Counted from the first letter of the stretch, positions 34,284 to 44,501 are shown. The stretch is 64,000 nt of DNA from Pseudomonas massiliensis (GCF_000826105.1 NZ_CCYK01000007.1:1426001-1490000); one strand, 5' to 3'. The notes: generated from the letters alone by a model not told the origin. Numbers and translations: made by a program.

Positions 34284-35862
34284 CACCGTAGAAGCCGGTG
34301 AGCCCAAAGGGGTTGATCTTGAAGCCTTCGACCCGGGTGCTCATGGGTTGGGATACCACTGAGTGGGCCATGGGGCTGACCGGGACCTGCTCATGGATGA
34401 TGCGCTGCGCTTGCTGATACAGAGGAACGCGGGCCTCGCGGTCGGTCAGGCTCCTGGCCTTCTGCAGCAGGCTGTCCAGCCCTTTGTCGCACCAGCGGGC
34501 GTAGTTGCTGCCCCCGATGGCCGAGCAGCCGAACAGCACGCCCAGCCAGTTATCCGGATCGCCGTTGTCGCCTGTCCACCCATAGGTCATCACGTCGTGC
34601 TCGCCGGCCTTGGCGCGCTTGATGTATTCGCCCCATTCGTAGCTGACAATATTGGCCTTGATGCCGACCTTGGCCCAGTCCTGCTGGATCATCTGGGCAG
34701 ATAGACGCGCGTTGGGGTTGGAGGCCCGTTGCACGGTCATCGCCCATAGATCGAGGGTCGTACCCGGCTTGACCCTCGCGGCAGCGAGCAACTGCCTGGC
34801 CTTCTGCGGATCATAGGCAGCGCCCTTGATCCGCGGATCGTAAGACCACTGCGTAGGCGGCAGGACGTTCTGTGCCACCTGGCCGGCGCCCTGGAACACG
34901 GTATCGACGATGGCTTGCTTGTTGATCGCCATGTCCAGGGCGCGTCTCACCTCGGGCTTGTCCAGGGGAGGGTGCTGGGTGTTATAGGCCAGGAACCCTA
35001 CATTGAAGCCTGGCTGTTCCAGTACCTGGAGCCTGGGATCTTTCTTCATCTCCACCAGGTCGGCCGGGCGGGCGTAGCCGCTGACCTGGCATTCGTCTGC
35101 CTTGAGCTTCTGCAGGCGGGTAGCGGCGTCCGGCGTGATGGCGAAGATCAGCTCGTCGAGCTTCACGTCCTCTGGTTTCCAATACGCAGTGTTGGCCTTG
35201 TAGCGGATGACCGCGTCTTTTTGATAGCGGCTGAATACGAAGGGGCCGGTGCCGATGGGCTGCTGGTTGAGCTGCTCCGGGTGGCCGGCCTTGAGCAACT
35301 GGGTGGCGTATTCGGCGGATTGGATCGAGGCGAAGCTCATGGCCAGGTTCGCGGCGAAGGCAGCGTCGGTCTGCTTGAGGGTGAAGACCACCGTCATGTC
35401 ATCGAGCTTGTTCACCGCGGCGATGTTCTGGTCCAGGCCCATGTCGGTGAAGTAGGGGAATTCGGTAGGGTATGCCTGGCGGAACGGCTGGTCCGGGTGC
35501 AGCATGCGCTCGAAGGTGAAGAGCACATCGTCGGCGTTGAAGTCCCGACCAGGAGTGAAATAGGCAGTGGTATGGAACTTGACCCCAGGGCGCAGGTGGA
35601 AGGTGTAGGTCTTGCCGTCGGCGCTGGCCTCCCAGGCAGTAGCCAGCCCGGGTTCGAGCTCGGTACCGCCGCGCTTGAACTGCACCAGGCGATTGAACAG
35701 GGTTTCGGCGGCGGCGTCGAATTCGGTGCCGGAGGTGTACTGCGCCGGGTCGAAGCCGGCCGGGCTGGCTTCGGAGCAGTAGATCAGCGTCGAGGCCTGG
35801 GCAACCGGAAGGCTGGCGAACACCGCGGCGGCCACTAGCGAGAAGACGTAGGGAAAGCGCAT
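34270..35862 (-). CDS. ABC transporter peptide/solute-binding protein (DppA-like, SBP_bac_5)
   Basis: A 530-residue periplasmic protein with a signal peptide (FSLVAAAVFASLPVAQA, cleaved near 24). The family 5 binding-protein signature is present: EPGLATAWEASADGKTYTFH and FNADDVLFTFERM. The ending NPFGLTGFYGVSLR is like the DppA dipeptide-binding group. It delivers peptides or a related solute to an ABC permease. No permease or ATPase gene is next to it, so it is an orphan binding protein. It starts 35 bp after the GNAT gene on the same strand. The ATG at 35862 gives the better signal peptide than 35877. Confidence 0.9.
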   Translation of the reverse strand: MRFPYVFSLVAAAVFASLPVAQASTLIYCSEASPAGFDPAQYTSGTEFDAAAETLFNRLVQFKRGGTELEPGLATAWEASADGKTYTFHLRPGVKFHTTAYFTPGRDFNADDVLFTFERMLHPDQPFRQAYPTEFPYFTDMGLDQNIAAVNKLDDMTVVFTLKQTDAAFAANLAMSFASIQSAEYATQLLKAGHPEQLNQQPIGTGPFVFSRYQKDAVIRYKANTAYWKPEDVKLDELIFAITPDAATRLQKLKADECQVSGYARPADLVEMKKDPRLQVLEQPGFNVGFLAYNTQHPPLDKPEVRRALDMAINKQAIVDTVFQGAGQVAQNVLPPTQWSYDPRIKGAAYDPQKARQLLAAARVKPGTTLDLWAMTVQRASNPNARLSAQMIQQDWAKVGIKANIVSYEWGEYIKRAKAGEHDVMTYGWTGDNGDPDNWLGVLFGCSAIGGSNYARWCDKGLDSLLQKARSLTDREARVPLYQQAQRIIHEQVPVSPMAHSVVSQPMSTRVEGFKINPFGLTGFYGVSLR

Positions 35863-35897
35863 CAGGAGAGGCTCCATCTATCGAATGAGGGCGATGT

Positions 35898-36392
35898 TCA
35901 GGCCAGGACTTTCTGCCAGAACAGCGCCTTGCCCAGGGTCGGGTCCAGTTCGTAGGCGCCGTAGCCCAGTTTGCGGTAGGCGGCCTGGGCTGGCGCATTG
36001 CCTTCCAGCACTTCGAGGGTCAGCTTGCAGCAGCCCCGTTCGCGGGCGATGGCCTCGACCTTTTCCAGCATCAGGCGGCTGATGCCGCGGCCACGCATGT
36101 CTTCGCGCACCGCCACGTCGTGTACGTTCACCAGGGGTTGGCAGGCAAAGGTGGAGAAACCCTCGAAGCAATTGACCAGGCCCACGGCCTGCCCGTCCAC
36201 AAAGGCCAGTACACTGAAAGCGTGAGGGCGCCTGGCCAGCTCCGCGACCAAGTGATGGCGGGCGTTGGTTGACAGAGGCTTGGCACCACCCATGCGGTCC
36301 TGGGCGTAATGATCCAGCAGCTCGACCAGGGCCGCGGCATGGAGGGGGTTGCGGTAGTCGGCTTGTAGCACCTGAACAGGCGGGGTATCCAT
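35898..36392 (-). CDS. GNAT family N-acetyltransferase
   Basis: A 164-residue protein with the acetyl-CoA-binding segment VAVREDMRGRGISRLMLEKV (R/Q-x-x-G-x-G/A form) and the usual EGNAPAQAAYRKLGY motif near the C-terminus. The substrate is not predictable. It precedes the peptide-binding-protein gene on the same strand and may share its transcript. The start at 36392 is preferred because GGAG lies 9 bases upstream; a longer frame begins at 36422. Confidence 0.87.
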   Translation of the reverse strand: MDTPPVQVLQADYRNPLHAAALVELLDHYAQDRMGGAKPLSTNARHHLVAELARRPHAFSVLAFVDGQAVGLVNCFEGFSTFACQPLVNVHDVAVREDMRGRGISRLMLEKVEAIARERGCCKLTLEVLEGNAPAQAAYRKLGYGAYELDPTLGKALFWQKVLA

Positions 36393-36536
36393 TTCCAACA
36401 GCTCCAGGGTTAGACGCGGCAAGGCGGCCGCGGGCCGCTCATCTTAGCCTGCCTGTGCCCGCCCTCGCCAAGTCCTTGACCCTGACGCCTCGGCCCTTCG
36501 CAGGGCGAGGCGCGGACCTGGCCAAGCTGCCAGGGG

Positions 36537-37799
36537 TCAGGCCAGCGAATACACCAGCGCGGTAATGGACACCAGGCCTACGAGCACGACGAAGACGTTG
36601 GACCACTCCCCTGCATACCGGCGCAGTGCTGGCACGCGGCGAATGGCGTACATGGGCATGAGGAACAGCAACGCCGCGATCACCGGGCCGCCCAGGGTTT
36701 CTATCATGCCGAGGATGCTTGGGTTGAGCGTAGCGACCGCCCAGCACACCAGGGCCATGGCCAAAGCGACCAGGCGCTGCTGGCCCTTGCCACCCTGCCA
36801 ACCGCCCTTGGCCAACAAGCCGTGCAGGCCCTCACTGGCGCCGATGTAATGACCCAGGAAGGACTTGGCGATGGCTACCACGGCGATGATGGGCGCGGCG
36901 AAGGCGATGGTTGGGCTGCTGAAGTGGTTGGCCAGGTAGGACAGGATGGACAGGTTCTGTGCCTTGGCCTCGGCCAGCTGCTGCGGCGACAGCACCAGTA
37001 CGCAGCTGAACACGAAGAACATGACGGTCAACACCATCAGGCCATGGGCCCGGGCCAGCACACGACTGCAGCGCGGCTCGGCGGCATCGCCCCAGGCACG
37101 CTTGCGGTCCACGGCGAAGGCGGAAATGATCGGCGAATGATTGAAGGAGAACACCATGACCGGTATCGCCAGCCAGAGCGTATGTACTAGGCTGCTGGCC
37201 GGTGGCAGGTCGCTGGCTGTGGCCAGGATGCCACCGTTCCAATGGGGCACCAGGAATAGCGCGAGCAGTACCAGGGCGGCGATGAAGGGGTAGACCAGCA
37301 GGCTCATCACCCTGACCGTCACGGCTTCGCCGCAGCGCACCACGATCATCAGCCCTGCGATCAATACCGCTGCCAGCACAGCGCGGGGCGGAGGCTCGAT
37401 CTGCAACTGGTGTTCAAGGAAGCTGCCGATGGTGTTGGTCAGGGCAACGCTATAGATCAGCAGGATCGGAAAGATCGCGAAGAAGTAGAGCAGGGTGATC
37501 AGGGTGCCGGCACCCTTGCCGAAATGCTCTTCGACCACGCCGGTGATATCCGCCCCATCACGGCCTGAGAGCACGAAGCGGGTCAGGCCCCGGTGCGCAT
37601 AGTAGGTCATCGGGAACGCCAGCAAGGCCAGTATCAGTAGCGGCCAGAAGCCGCCCAGGCCGGCGTTGATGGGCAGGAACAAGGTGCCGGCACCAATGGC
37701 GGTGCCGAACAGCCCGAGCATCCAGGTGGTCTCGTCCTTGCCCCAGGGGGCCGCGACAACGGCCTGGGTGGTGGAAGTGGCAGTGGCCTGCTGATTCAT
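36537..37799 (-). CDS. HAAAP family amino acid permease (serine/threonine or aromatic)
   Basis: A 420-residue membrane protein with 11 hydrophobic segments. The N-terminus GLFGTAIGAGTLFLPINAGL and the PMTYYAHRGLTRFVLSGR region are typical of the hydroxy/aromatic amino acid permease family, closest in feel to SdaC/TdcC-type serine and threonine carriers. It would import amino acids with protons. The start at 37799 has GGAG upstream and is preferred over 37838. A small palindrome lies 115 bp upstream and could be an operator. Confidence 0.86.
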   Translation of the reverse strand: MNQQATATSTTQAVVAAPWGKDETTWMLGLFGTAIGAGTLFLPINAGLGGFWPLLILALLAFPMTYYAHRGLTRFVLSGRDGADITGVVEEHFGKGAGTLITLLYFFAIFPILLIYSVALTNTIGSFLEHQLQIEPPPRAVLAAVLIAGLMIVVRCGEAVTVRVMSLLVYPFIAALVLLALFLVPHWNGGILATASDLPPASSLVHTLWLAIPVMVFSFNHSPIISAFAVDRKRAWGDAAEPRCSRVLARAHGLMVLTVMFFVFSCVLVLSPQQLAEAKAQNLSILSYLANHFSSPTIAFAAPIIAVVAIAKSFLGHYIGASEGLHGLLAKGGWQGGKGQQRLVALAMALVCWAVATLNPSILGMIETLGGPVIAALLFLMPMYAIRRVPALRRYAGEWSNVFVVLVGLVSITALVYSLA

Positions 37800-38270
37800 T
37801 CGGGGTCTCCGTGAGCGAGGCTTCAGGCACAGCCGCAAACCGCGGTTCAGAGCGGGGCGGCCATAAAAAAAGCGGCGATTGTGTAACGTTTGGCGCGGCT
37901 TGCATAGGGTGCATGTACCGGGTGGTACAACCTGGGGCGCGTCGCGGCTGGCTTGGCGGCGCCATCCGGCGCCCTTATGCTGAGCGGCCCTGCCTTGCCG
38001 GAGTCGCTGACATGGAGTTGTCTACCTGGGCGCTTTTCATTCCTGCCTGTTGGCGACATCGAAACGCCGGATAGCGACATGCCCTGAAGGTTTATTCCGT
38101 CTGGATGCCCTTCAGATCGAAGCACCTAGGCGGCTTTTGGGGTACTTTTCAACCTGGTTTCATCACCTGATTGCGCGGGGTGGACTTGATTGACGCCTCG
38201 GCACAGCCCGTGACAGGCTTGCCCGCCGCCGCCAAGGCGGCGTCCAACGTGGCGCGAGGCGAGGTGAGGG
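37800..38270. promoter_or_regulatory. 471-bp divergent promoter region with a 16-bp palindrome
   Basis: No gene is supported between the permease and the AraC-type regulator, which are divergent. TGTACC-GGGT-GGTACA at 37914-37929 is a perfect inverted repeat that could bind a dimeric regulator. GGCGCC-ATCC-GGCGCC near 37957 is a second one. Neither matches the TyrR/PhhR consensus (TGTAAA-N6-TTTACA) well, as the spacing is 4. No riboswitch was recognised. Confidence 0.4.
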
Positions 38271-39284
38271 GTGATCGAACGACGAACGTTCAGCGGTGGC
38301 ATCAAAGGCAAGAACCTGCGCTACCTGCAGAGCGAGCATGACAGCAAGGCCGTAAGCGCCGATGTGGGCTTCGTGCTGCTCGAACATTTCTCTCTGCCGG
38401 CCTTCACCCAGGCCCTGGATACGCTGGTTACAGCCAACCTGCTGCAGCCTGGCGCGTTCAAGCCGCATACCTTCACCCTCAGTGGGGAGGAAGTGGTCAG
38501 TGACCTTGGCATTGTCATCCGCCCCGATACCGCATTAGCGGACTACCCGGTCGAGCAGCTGCGCCTGCTGGTCATCTGCGGCGGGCTGCGTACGCCCCTA
38601 AGGGGTAACGCCACCCTGCGCAAGCTGCTGATCAGGGCTGCGGAGCAGGGTGTCGCCCTGGCCGGGCTGTGGAACGGCGCCTGGTTCATCGGCCATGCCG
38701 GATTGCTCGATGGATACCGCTGCGCCATCCATCCGGAGCATCGTCCGGCGTTGGCCGAAACCGCCAAGTACAGCCAGGTGACCAGCGAAAGTTTCATGGT
38801 CGACCGTGACCGCTACACCGCCGCCAGTCCCAATGGCGCTTTCAACATGGTCCTGGCGTGGGTGGGGCAGGCCCACGGCCCGGCGCTGGTTGACGCTATT
38901 GTCGACATTCTGGCCTTCGAAGTGTCTCGCTACCGGCGCGTCAATCCTACCCTGCGCGTGAAGATGGCAGCGCCGTTGCGCAAGGTGGTCGAGCTGATGG
39001 AAGCCAACCTCGAAGAGCCCCTTGGCCTGGACCAGCTTGCCGAGTACGTGGGCGTGTCCCGACGACAGATCGAGCGATTGTTCAAGGACCAGCTGGGTAC
39101 CACGCCGCTGCGCTACTACCTGGAACTGCGGGTAACCGAGGGGCGGCGGCTGCTGCAACACTCTACCCTGCCGGTGGTGGACGTGGCGGTAGCCTGCGGC
39201 TTCGTGTCACCCAGCCACTTCAGCAAATGCTACACGGCTTACTTTGGGCATTCGCCTTCGCGGGAAAAGCGGCTGGAGTTTTGA
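38271..39284 (+). CDS. GATase-like AraC family transcriptional regulator (GlxA/CdhR type)
   Basis: A 337-residue protein with an N-terminal DJ-1/GATase-like ligand domain (about 25-190, starting VGFVLLEHFSLPAFTQALD). A C-terminal AraC double helix-turn-helix follows (LDQLAEYVGVSRRQIERLF, then VACGFVSPSHFSKCY). The group includes ArgR, GbdR, CdhR and SouR, which sense amino acids and quaternary amines in Pseudomonas. The start is a GTG preceded by GAGGTGAGG; no nearby ATG fits better. It faces away from the amino acid permease, so control of that gene is possible but unproven. Confidence 0.87.
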   Translation: MIERRTFSGGIKGKNLRYLQSEHDSKAVSADVGFVLLEHFSLPAFTQALDTLVTANLLQPGAFKPHTFTLSGEEVVSDLGIVIRPDTALADYPVEQLRLLVICGGLRTPLRGNATLRKLLIRAAEQGVALAGLWNGAWFIGHAGLLDGYRCAIHPEHRPALAETAKYSQVTSESFMVDRDRYTAASPNGAFNMVLAWVGQAHGPALVDAIVDILAFEVSRYRRVNPTLRVKMAAPLRKVVELMEANLEEPLGLDQLAEYVGVSRRQIERLFKDQLGTTPLRYYLELRVTEGRRLLQHSTLPVVDVAVACGFVSPSHFSKCYTAYFGHSPSREKRLEF

Positions 39285-39413
39285 TACGACTTGATCGGCG
39301 CCGCCCTGGGCCCAGCCACTGGTCGGCTTGAACGACTTCGCCATCGGCTACGCTCAACTAATGTCACGCTTGGCCGTAAGCCTGGCGAATCCCTTTTTGA
39401 TCGAGGCTTGAGC

Positions 39414-41411
39414 ATGGCCCTTTTACCTACCCGCATCGCCGGGCGCATGACGTTCGGCATTCTTGCCTTGCTGGTGCTCACTGCCGTGGCCATCTACGGC
39501 GTGATGGCCATAGGAGGCAAGCCTCGCCTGGTAGCCGCTGGTACCGAGGCGGCCGAGCAATCCGCCAGCGCCATTACCCGCCAGTTGGCCTTGCAACTGA
39601 ACCGTATCGAGGGCACCACGGCAGCCATGGCCCATCTGGTGCAGACTCTGCCTCACGATGAGACGCTGGTAAAAGCGAATCTGCCTGGCATCATCGACAG
39701 CCAGGGCGATCGCGCCATCGCTGGTGGCGGCCTGTGGCCCGAGCCCAATGCCTTCACCCCAGGCGTGGCGCGGCGCAGCTTTTTCTGGGCGCGTAGCGGC
39801 GCGGGCGCCATGGAGTACTCTGACGAATACAACGCTGAACAGGCCGCCGCCTACCACGCCGAGGCCTGGTACACCGGCGCCAAGAGTGCCCCGGCTGGCC
39901 GCTGTGTGTGGTCCGATGCTTACCAGGACCCAGTCAGCGGAGTGGCCATGACCACCTGCAGCGTGCCTTACCAACTCAATGGCCGCTTCGCCGGTGTCGC
40001 GACCCTGGATCTGAAGCTGGACGGCCTGGCTGATTTCCTCAAGGCCAAGGGTAACGTGACGGGCGGTTATGCCTTCGCCGTGGACCGGGCCGGGAACGTG
40101 CTCTTCTTCCCGGATGCCAAGGCGAGCAAGGGCCTGCCGACAGTGGCCAGCCTGGAAAAGGACCTGCCGTGGCTGCAACCAGTCGTGGCGCAGCTTGGCA
40201 GCGCTTCCGCCGAGCCGACGACGCTTTACCTGGAACGAGACGGTCGACTGAGCGGCCCGGCCTACGTCACACTGGAAACCATGGAAGGTACTGGCTGGCG
40301 GGTCGGGCTGGTCACGCCCGAGGCCCGGGTGGTCGGCCTGGCTCGGGAACTGACTACCTTGATGACCCTGTTCCTGCTGCCGCTACTGGCCGTCCTGCTG
40401 GGCCTGGCCTGGTTGGCGGGCAAGCGCTTGCTCGCGCAACTGGAAGAAACCACCGAGCAGATCGAGCGCCTGGGCGCAGGCGGCCAGGGCAGTACCGAGC
40501 TGGAGATACGTCGTGCCGATGAAATCGGCGCCTTGCGTGGCGCGGTCAACAGCTACGCCGGCACCCTGCGCGGCATGCTCGAGCGCATCGCCGACGAATC
40601 CGTGTCGCTGGAAGCCCAGGCCAACGAGTTGGCACAGCTTTCCCGGGGCCTGGCCGACCGCGCCGAGGCTCAGCGCGAGGACAACACCTTGCTGGCAGCG
40701 GCCATTACCCAAATGTCGGCCAGCGCCAGTGAGGTGGCGCGCAATACCACCGACTGTTCGGAAACCGCGCGGCGCTCTTTGGATGACGCCCAGCAAGGGC
40801 AGGAGCGCGTACAACGCAACAGTGAGTCCATCGAAGCGCTGGCTGGCGATATCCAGGGCGCCGCCGGGGCCATCACCCGATTGGGAAGCGACATCGAACG
40901 GGTCGGTAGCGTGCTGGATGTGATCAAGTCCATTTCCGAGCAGACCAACCTGCTGGCCTTGAATGCCGCCATCGAGGCGGCCCGTGCTGGAGAGCAGGGG
41001 CGGGGCTTCGCTGTGGTCGCGGATGAAGTACGGACCCTGGCCGGACGTACCCAAGCCTCGGCGAATGAAATCCAGGAAATGATCACCCAGTTGCGGCAGG
41101 CCTCCACGGTAGCGGTAAGCACCATGCAGAGCGGGGCGGAGCGCACCCGGGAAGCCGTGCAGCAGGCTAGCGGAGTGTCCGGTACCCTCGGCACCACGGT
41201 GGGCAGTTTCGATGACATCGTGCAGCGCGCGCAGCAGATCGCAGTAGCGGCCCAGCAACAGAGCCATGTGACCCAGGAGATCAATGAACTGGCGGTGCGC
41301 ATTCACGTGGCCAGCGAGGAAGGCGCGCGTGACGCAGCAGCGCTGCGCGAACTGGGGCAAGGCATGCAGGCCATTTCCTCGCGCCTGGGCGGGATGAGTC
41401 GGGGCCGCTGA
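39414..41411 (+). CDS. Methyl-accepting chemotaxis protein with Cache ligand domain
   Basis: A 665-residue receptor. An N-terminal membrane helix ([19 protein letters not shown]) precedes a large periplasmic dCache-like sensor (about 35-300, with [18 protein letters not shown]). A second membrane helix near 305-325, a HAMP domain, and the cytoplasmic signalling hairpin [20 protein letters not shown] follow. No pentapeptide tether for CheR is seen at the C-terminus. Cache receptors often sense amino acids or organic acids. The ATG at 39414 has GAGG upstream; the frame from 39291 is not preferred. Confidence 0.92.
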   Translation: MALLPTRIAGRMTFGILALLVLTAVAIYGVMAIGGKPRLVAAGTEAAEQSASAITRQLALQLNRIEGTTAAMAHLVQTLPHDETLVKANLPGIIDSQGDRAIAGGGLWPEPNAFTPGVARRSFFWARSGAGAMEYSDEYNAEQAAAYHAEAWYTGAKSAPAGRCVWSDAYQDPVSGVAMTTCSVPYQLNGRFAGVATLDLKLDGLADFLKAKGNVTGGYAFAVDRAGNVLFFPDAKASKGLPTVASLEKDLPWLQPVVAQLGSASAEPTTLYLERDGRLSGPAYVTLETMEGTGWRVGLVTPEARVVGLARELTTLMTLFLLPLLAVLLGLAWLAGKRLLAQLEETTEQIERLGAGGQGSTELEIRRADEIGALRGAVNSYAGTLRGMLERIADESVSLEAQANELAQLSRGLADRAEAQREDNTLLAAAITQMSASASEVARNTTDCSETARRSLDDAQQGQERVQRNSESIEALAGDIQGAAGAITRLGSDIERVGSVLDVIKSISEQTNLLALNAAIEAARAGEQGRGFAVVADEVRTLAGRTQASANEIQEMITQLRQASTVAVSTMQSGAERTREAVQQASGVSGTLGTTVGSFDDIVQRAQQIAVAAQQQSHVTQEINELAVRIHVASEEGARDAAALRELGQGMQAISSRLGGMSRGR

Positions 41412-41421
41412 GGGTGATGAA

Positions 41422-41443
41422 CGCCCCCGTCTACACGGGGGCG
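41422..41443. terminator. Bidirectional hairpin between convergent genes
   Basis: CGCCCCCGT (41422-41430) and ACGGGGGCG (41435-41443) form a perfect 9-bp GC-rich stem with a CTAC loop. It lies between the chemoreceptor stop and the convergent beta-propeller stop, where a shared terminator is expected. No T-run follows on either strand, so strength is uncertain. Confidence 0.65.
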
Positions 41444-41449
41444 CATGGC

Positions 41450-42859
41450 TTACAAGTGGGTGAAACGGGTGATCCGATCGCCTGCGGCGTCGTCCGGGCC
41501 CTTAGATTTGTTCACCGCGAACACATTGCCCTTGCTGTCCACGGTAACGTGGTTGGGGAAGGTGCCGTTGGCCAGGTTGGCCACCAGGTTGCCGTCCGGG
41601 TCCACGACGCTGACGGTACCCGCGGCACGGTTGCTGACATAGGCCAGGCGCTTGACCGGGTCGAACGCTACGTTGAGCGGGCCGGCTCCGGTGCTGACGC
41701 GGTGCAGCGTCTTGCCAGTGGCCAGGTCGACGATCGCCAGGTTGTCGCTGCCCTGGGCGGCCACGAACAGGCGGTTGGTGGTGGCGTCATAGGCAACGCC
41801 CATGGCCATCTTGATGCCTTCCACGGGCAATACCTTTTCCACCTTGCCCGTCTTGGCATCCACCACGGCGGCCTCTTCAGTGCTAAGGCTCACGGCGTAG
41901 AGCTTGTGCGCCTGTGCGTCCAGGTACAGGCTGGCCACGGAGAACTGGCCGCCGCGCTTGCCCGAGGCAATGGTGATGGGTTCTGGCGCGGCCAGGCGCT
42001 TGGTGTCGAACATGGCGATCACAGGCGTTCCGGTCGCCCCTGCGAAGGCGCGGCCCAAGCTGCTGTCGACGACCACATCCCGGGCGTGGGCCACCGTGCC
42101 TGGCGCGAACTGTTTGACCAGGGTTAGGTCCGCCTGCTTATAGACAGCTACCGTGTTCTGGCGAGTGTTGGTCACCCACACCGTGCCCTTGGCATCGTCG
42201 ACGCCGACACCGTGGACCGCATAAACCGAGCCTTCTTCACCGGGTGCCGTGGCCGGAGTGACCTTGGCTTCCACCGCCAGCGTATCCGGGTTCAGCTTGA
42301 GCAACTGCGAAGCCTTGACCGGCGGACGGCCGACGGCGGACGTGACGAAGACCGCGCCACTCTTGCTACTGACCGCCGACTGGTACAAGCCAGGCACCAG
42401 TTTGGCGCTGACCTGCTTGTAATGCTCGGCGCCGGCCAGCGGTACAACGGGGGAAACCTTCAGCGGCAGGACGGCGGCGGCCGAAGGATTGCTGACCGCG
42501 ACCAGGATCGGCTGTATACCAACGGCCGCATCGCCAGGGATCTTCAGGCTCGCGCTGAAACCGCCCTGGGCGTCTACTACATAAGGATGATCCGGATTGA
42601 GTACGGTAGTGCCGCGCAGCAGGGTCACCTGTTGGCCCGGCTTGAAGGCCCGGCCCTGCACCTGCGCATCGCTGCCGGCGGTAATCGCCGCCCCGCCGGG
42701 CCCCTGCGCATTGAGCTGACCATTGAAGGTGGCATCGGGCGTATCGAAAAGTACATCGGCATGGGCAGTGGCCAGGCCTACCGCCAGCAGGCTCAGCGCC
42801 GAAACCAACGTACGAATGGGACGCCGGACCGGCATCCGCTGAGCATTACCTGTTCCCAT
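41450..42859 (-). CDS. Secreted YncE-like beta-propeller protein
   Basis: A 469-residue protein with a signal peptide (LVSALSLLAVGLATAHA, cleaved near 30). An N-terminal Ig-like or cohesin-like domain (about 35-140, with FKPGQQVTLLRGTTVLNPD) is followed by a seven-bladed YncE-type propeller with repeats such as AYVSNRAAGTVSVVDPDG and LFVAAQGSDNLAIVDLATG. YncE binds DNA in E. coli; most homologues have no known role. The start at 42859 is preferred because AGGAG lies 8 bases upstream. It may bind an extracellular or periplasmic partner. Confidence 0.86.
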   Translation of the reverse strand: MGTGNAQRMPVRRPIRTLVSALSLLAVGLATAHADVLFDTPDATFNGQLNAQGPGGAAITAGSDAQVQGRAFKPGQQVTLLRGTTVLNPDHPYVVDAQGGFSASLKIPGDAAVGIQPILVAVSNPSAAAVLPLKVSPVVPLAGAEHYKQVSAKLVPGLYQSAVSSKSGAVFVTSAVGRPPVKASQLLKLNPDTLAVEAKVTPATAPGEEGSVYAVHGVGVDDAKGTVWVTNTRQNTVAVYKQADLTLVKQFAPGTVAHARDVVVDSSLGRAFAGATGTPVIAMFDTKRLAAPEPITIASGKRGGQFSVASLYLDAQAHKLYAVSLSTEEAAVVDAKTGKVEKVLPVEGIKMAMGVAYDATTNRLFVAAQGSDNLAIVDLATGKTLHRVSTGAGPLNVAFDPVKRLAYVSNRAAGTVSVVDPDGNLVANLANGTFPNHVTVDSKGNVFAVNKSKGPDDAAGDRITRFTHL

Positions 42860-43019
42860 CTGCAACTCCTGTTCAAAGAATACTGACGACCGATAAAGGG
42901 GTGCAGAGGTTAACAAGAAGCATTCTCGAAATAAACGGTCCGGCGGATTTAATGGTCAGGGTTCTGTAGCCATGGGCCACCGCATGGGAAGATATCGGCT
43001 TTGCCAAGAGGATCGATCA

Positions 43020-43475
43020 ATGGCTGTGAGCTGGAGTTGCCTGCACCACCGAGACCTGGACAAGTACGCCCTGTACCAGGTGCTACGCCTTCGCTGTGAG
43101 GTATTCGTGGTTGAACAACGCTGCCCGTACCAGGACGTCGACGGCCAGGACCTTGATGGCGATACGCATCACCTGCTGGGCTACGAAGATGGTGTGCTGC
43201 TGGCGTATCTGCGGTTGCTCGCCCCGGCCGAGCCGGGCGCCGCGCCCACGATCGGTCGAGTGATCACGGCCCCGGCGGGGCGCGGCCGCGGGCTAGGCCA
43301 TGCCTTGCTGGAGCAAGGCTTGATCGCCTGCAAACGGCTCTGGCCGGGGCAATCCCTTTACCTTTCAGCCCAGGCGCACCTGCAAGGGTATTACGGACGC
43401 TACGGCTTCCGGGCGGAAGGGGAGGTTTACCTAGAAGACGGGATTGCGCACGTGGATATGCGCCGGCCCGGTTAG
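43020..43475 (+). CDS. elaA: ElaA-type GNAT acetyltransferase
   Basis: A 151-residue protein. It has RCEVFVVEQRCPYQDVDG, the conserved ElaA opening, the acetyl-CoA loop VITAPAGRGRGLGHALLEQG, and the ending LQGYYGRYGFRAEGEVYLED with GIAHVDM. ElaA proteins are small acetyltransferases of unknown substrate. The ATG at 43020 has AGAGGA upstream. It stands alone between the divergent propeller gene and the CAP-domain gene. Confidence 0.88.
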   Translation: MAVSWSCLHHRDLDKYALYQVLRLRCEVFVVEQRCPYQDVDGQDLDGDTHHLLGYEDGVLLAYLRLLAPAEPGAAPTIGRVITAPAGRGRGLGHALLEQGLIACKRLWPGQSLYLSAQAHLQGYYGRYGFRAEGEVYLEDGIAHVDMRRPG

Positions 43476-43604
43476 TCACCGTGTCTGCGACGAGAATCGC
43501 TGCCTTGCTGCAACTTAAAGCGAAGCGGCTGGTCGGATGCGTGCTTCGCCAAGGGCATGTCTCGCCAGAGCGCCCCGCTGTTATCTCCCTACCGTTCATG
43601 CCCG

Positions 43605-44456
43605 ATGAATCCGATCGCTTTCCTGCTTCGCTGTGGCCTGGCCACCCTGCTGATCATGTCGGCTGTCTCGCCTGCCCGCGGGGCCGGAGAGCGTGAGCTC
43701 GTTGCCCGGATCAATGCCTACCGCGCCTACCCGGACACTTGCCAAACCACAGGCGGCGCGCCTTCATCCCTAGTGTTGCGAGCCAACCTTCAATTGCCCG
43801 CTGGCTATTCAGGCGGGCTTCGCGAAGGGCTGCGGCGAAGCGGTTACCAGGCGGCCGCCGTGCGGGCTATCCGGTTGGCCGGCCCGCAAACCCTGGACGC
43901 CGCGTTCGTCATGCTCAGAACCGGCTACTGCCAGGCCTTGCTGGATAGCCAATACACCGACATCGGCATCAGCCATACAGGAGAGCAGTGGCAGGTGCTG
44001 CTGGCCCGTCCGCTGTTGGATACACAACTGGCTGACCCACGGGCCACCGCGCAGACCCTGTTGGCGCAGGTCAATGCCGCCCGGGCCAAGCCCCGACTAT
44101 GTGGTCGTATACATTTCGCCGCGGCCCGGCCTCTGGCATGGAGCCCGGCCCTGGCAGCCGCTGCCCTGCGACATAGCCGCGCCATGGCCGAAGGTGGCTA
44201 CTTCTCACACCAGGACCGGAACGGAACCACCCCTTACGCGCGGGCGCGCGCTGAAGGCTATCGGGGTCGGCAGGTCGGTGAGAACATCGCCGCGGGCCAT
44301 GGCTCGCCCGCGGCGGCGGTGGCGGGTTGGCTCGCCAGCCCCGGCCACTGCGCCAACCTGATGAATCCCGTATTCACCCAGATGGGTGCTGGCTACCAGA
44401 CCGCGCCAGACAACGAGGCGGGGATTTACTGGACGATGCTGTTCGGCGCTCCGTAG
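43605..44456 (+). CDS. Secreted CAP (SCP/PR-1) domain protein
   Basis: A 283-residue protein with a signal peptide (LATLLIMSAVSPARGAG, cleaved near 27). An N-terminal region of about 120 residues has no recognised family but contains paired Cys (YPDTCQTTGG, TGYCQALLD). The C-terminal CAP domain (about 160-283) has LAAAALRHSRAMAEGGYFSH, GENIAAG and SPGHCANLMNPVFTQMGAGY, the classic SCP signatures. Extracellular CAP proteins in bacteria have little-known roles. The ATG at 43605 gives the signal peptide and is preferred over 43557. Confidence 0.88.
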   Translation: MNPIAFLLRCGLATLLIMSAVSPARGAGERELVARINAYRAYPDTCQTTGGAPSSLVLRANLQLPAGYSGGLREGLRRSGYQAAAVRAIRLAGPQTLDAAFVMLRTGYCQALLDSQYTDIGISHTGEQWQVLLARPLLDTQLADPRATAQTLLAQVNAARAKPRLCGRIHFAAARPLAWSPALAAAALRHSRAMAEGGYFSHQDRNGTTPYARARAEGYRGRQVGENIAAGHGSPAAAVAGWLASPGHCANLMNPVFTQMGAGYQTAPDNEAGIYWTMLFGAP

Positions 44457-44501
44457 GGCTGCTCGCGGAGGGCGGAGATCACCGAAGACAGCAGTCGCGG
44501 G

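Noticed and set aside
37914..37929. PhhR/TyrR box upstream of the amino acid permease
   Set aside because: The palindrome has a 4-bp spacer and TGTACC arms, whereas the consensus is TGTAAA-N6-TTTACA. Kept only as an undefined palindrome.
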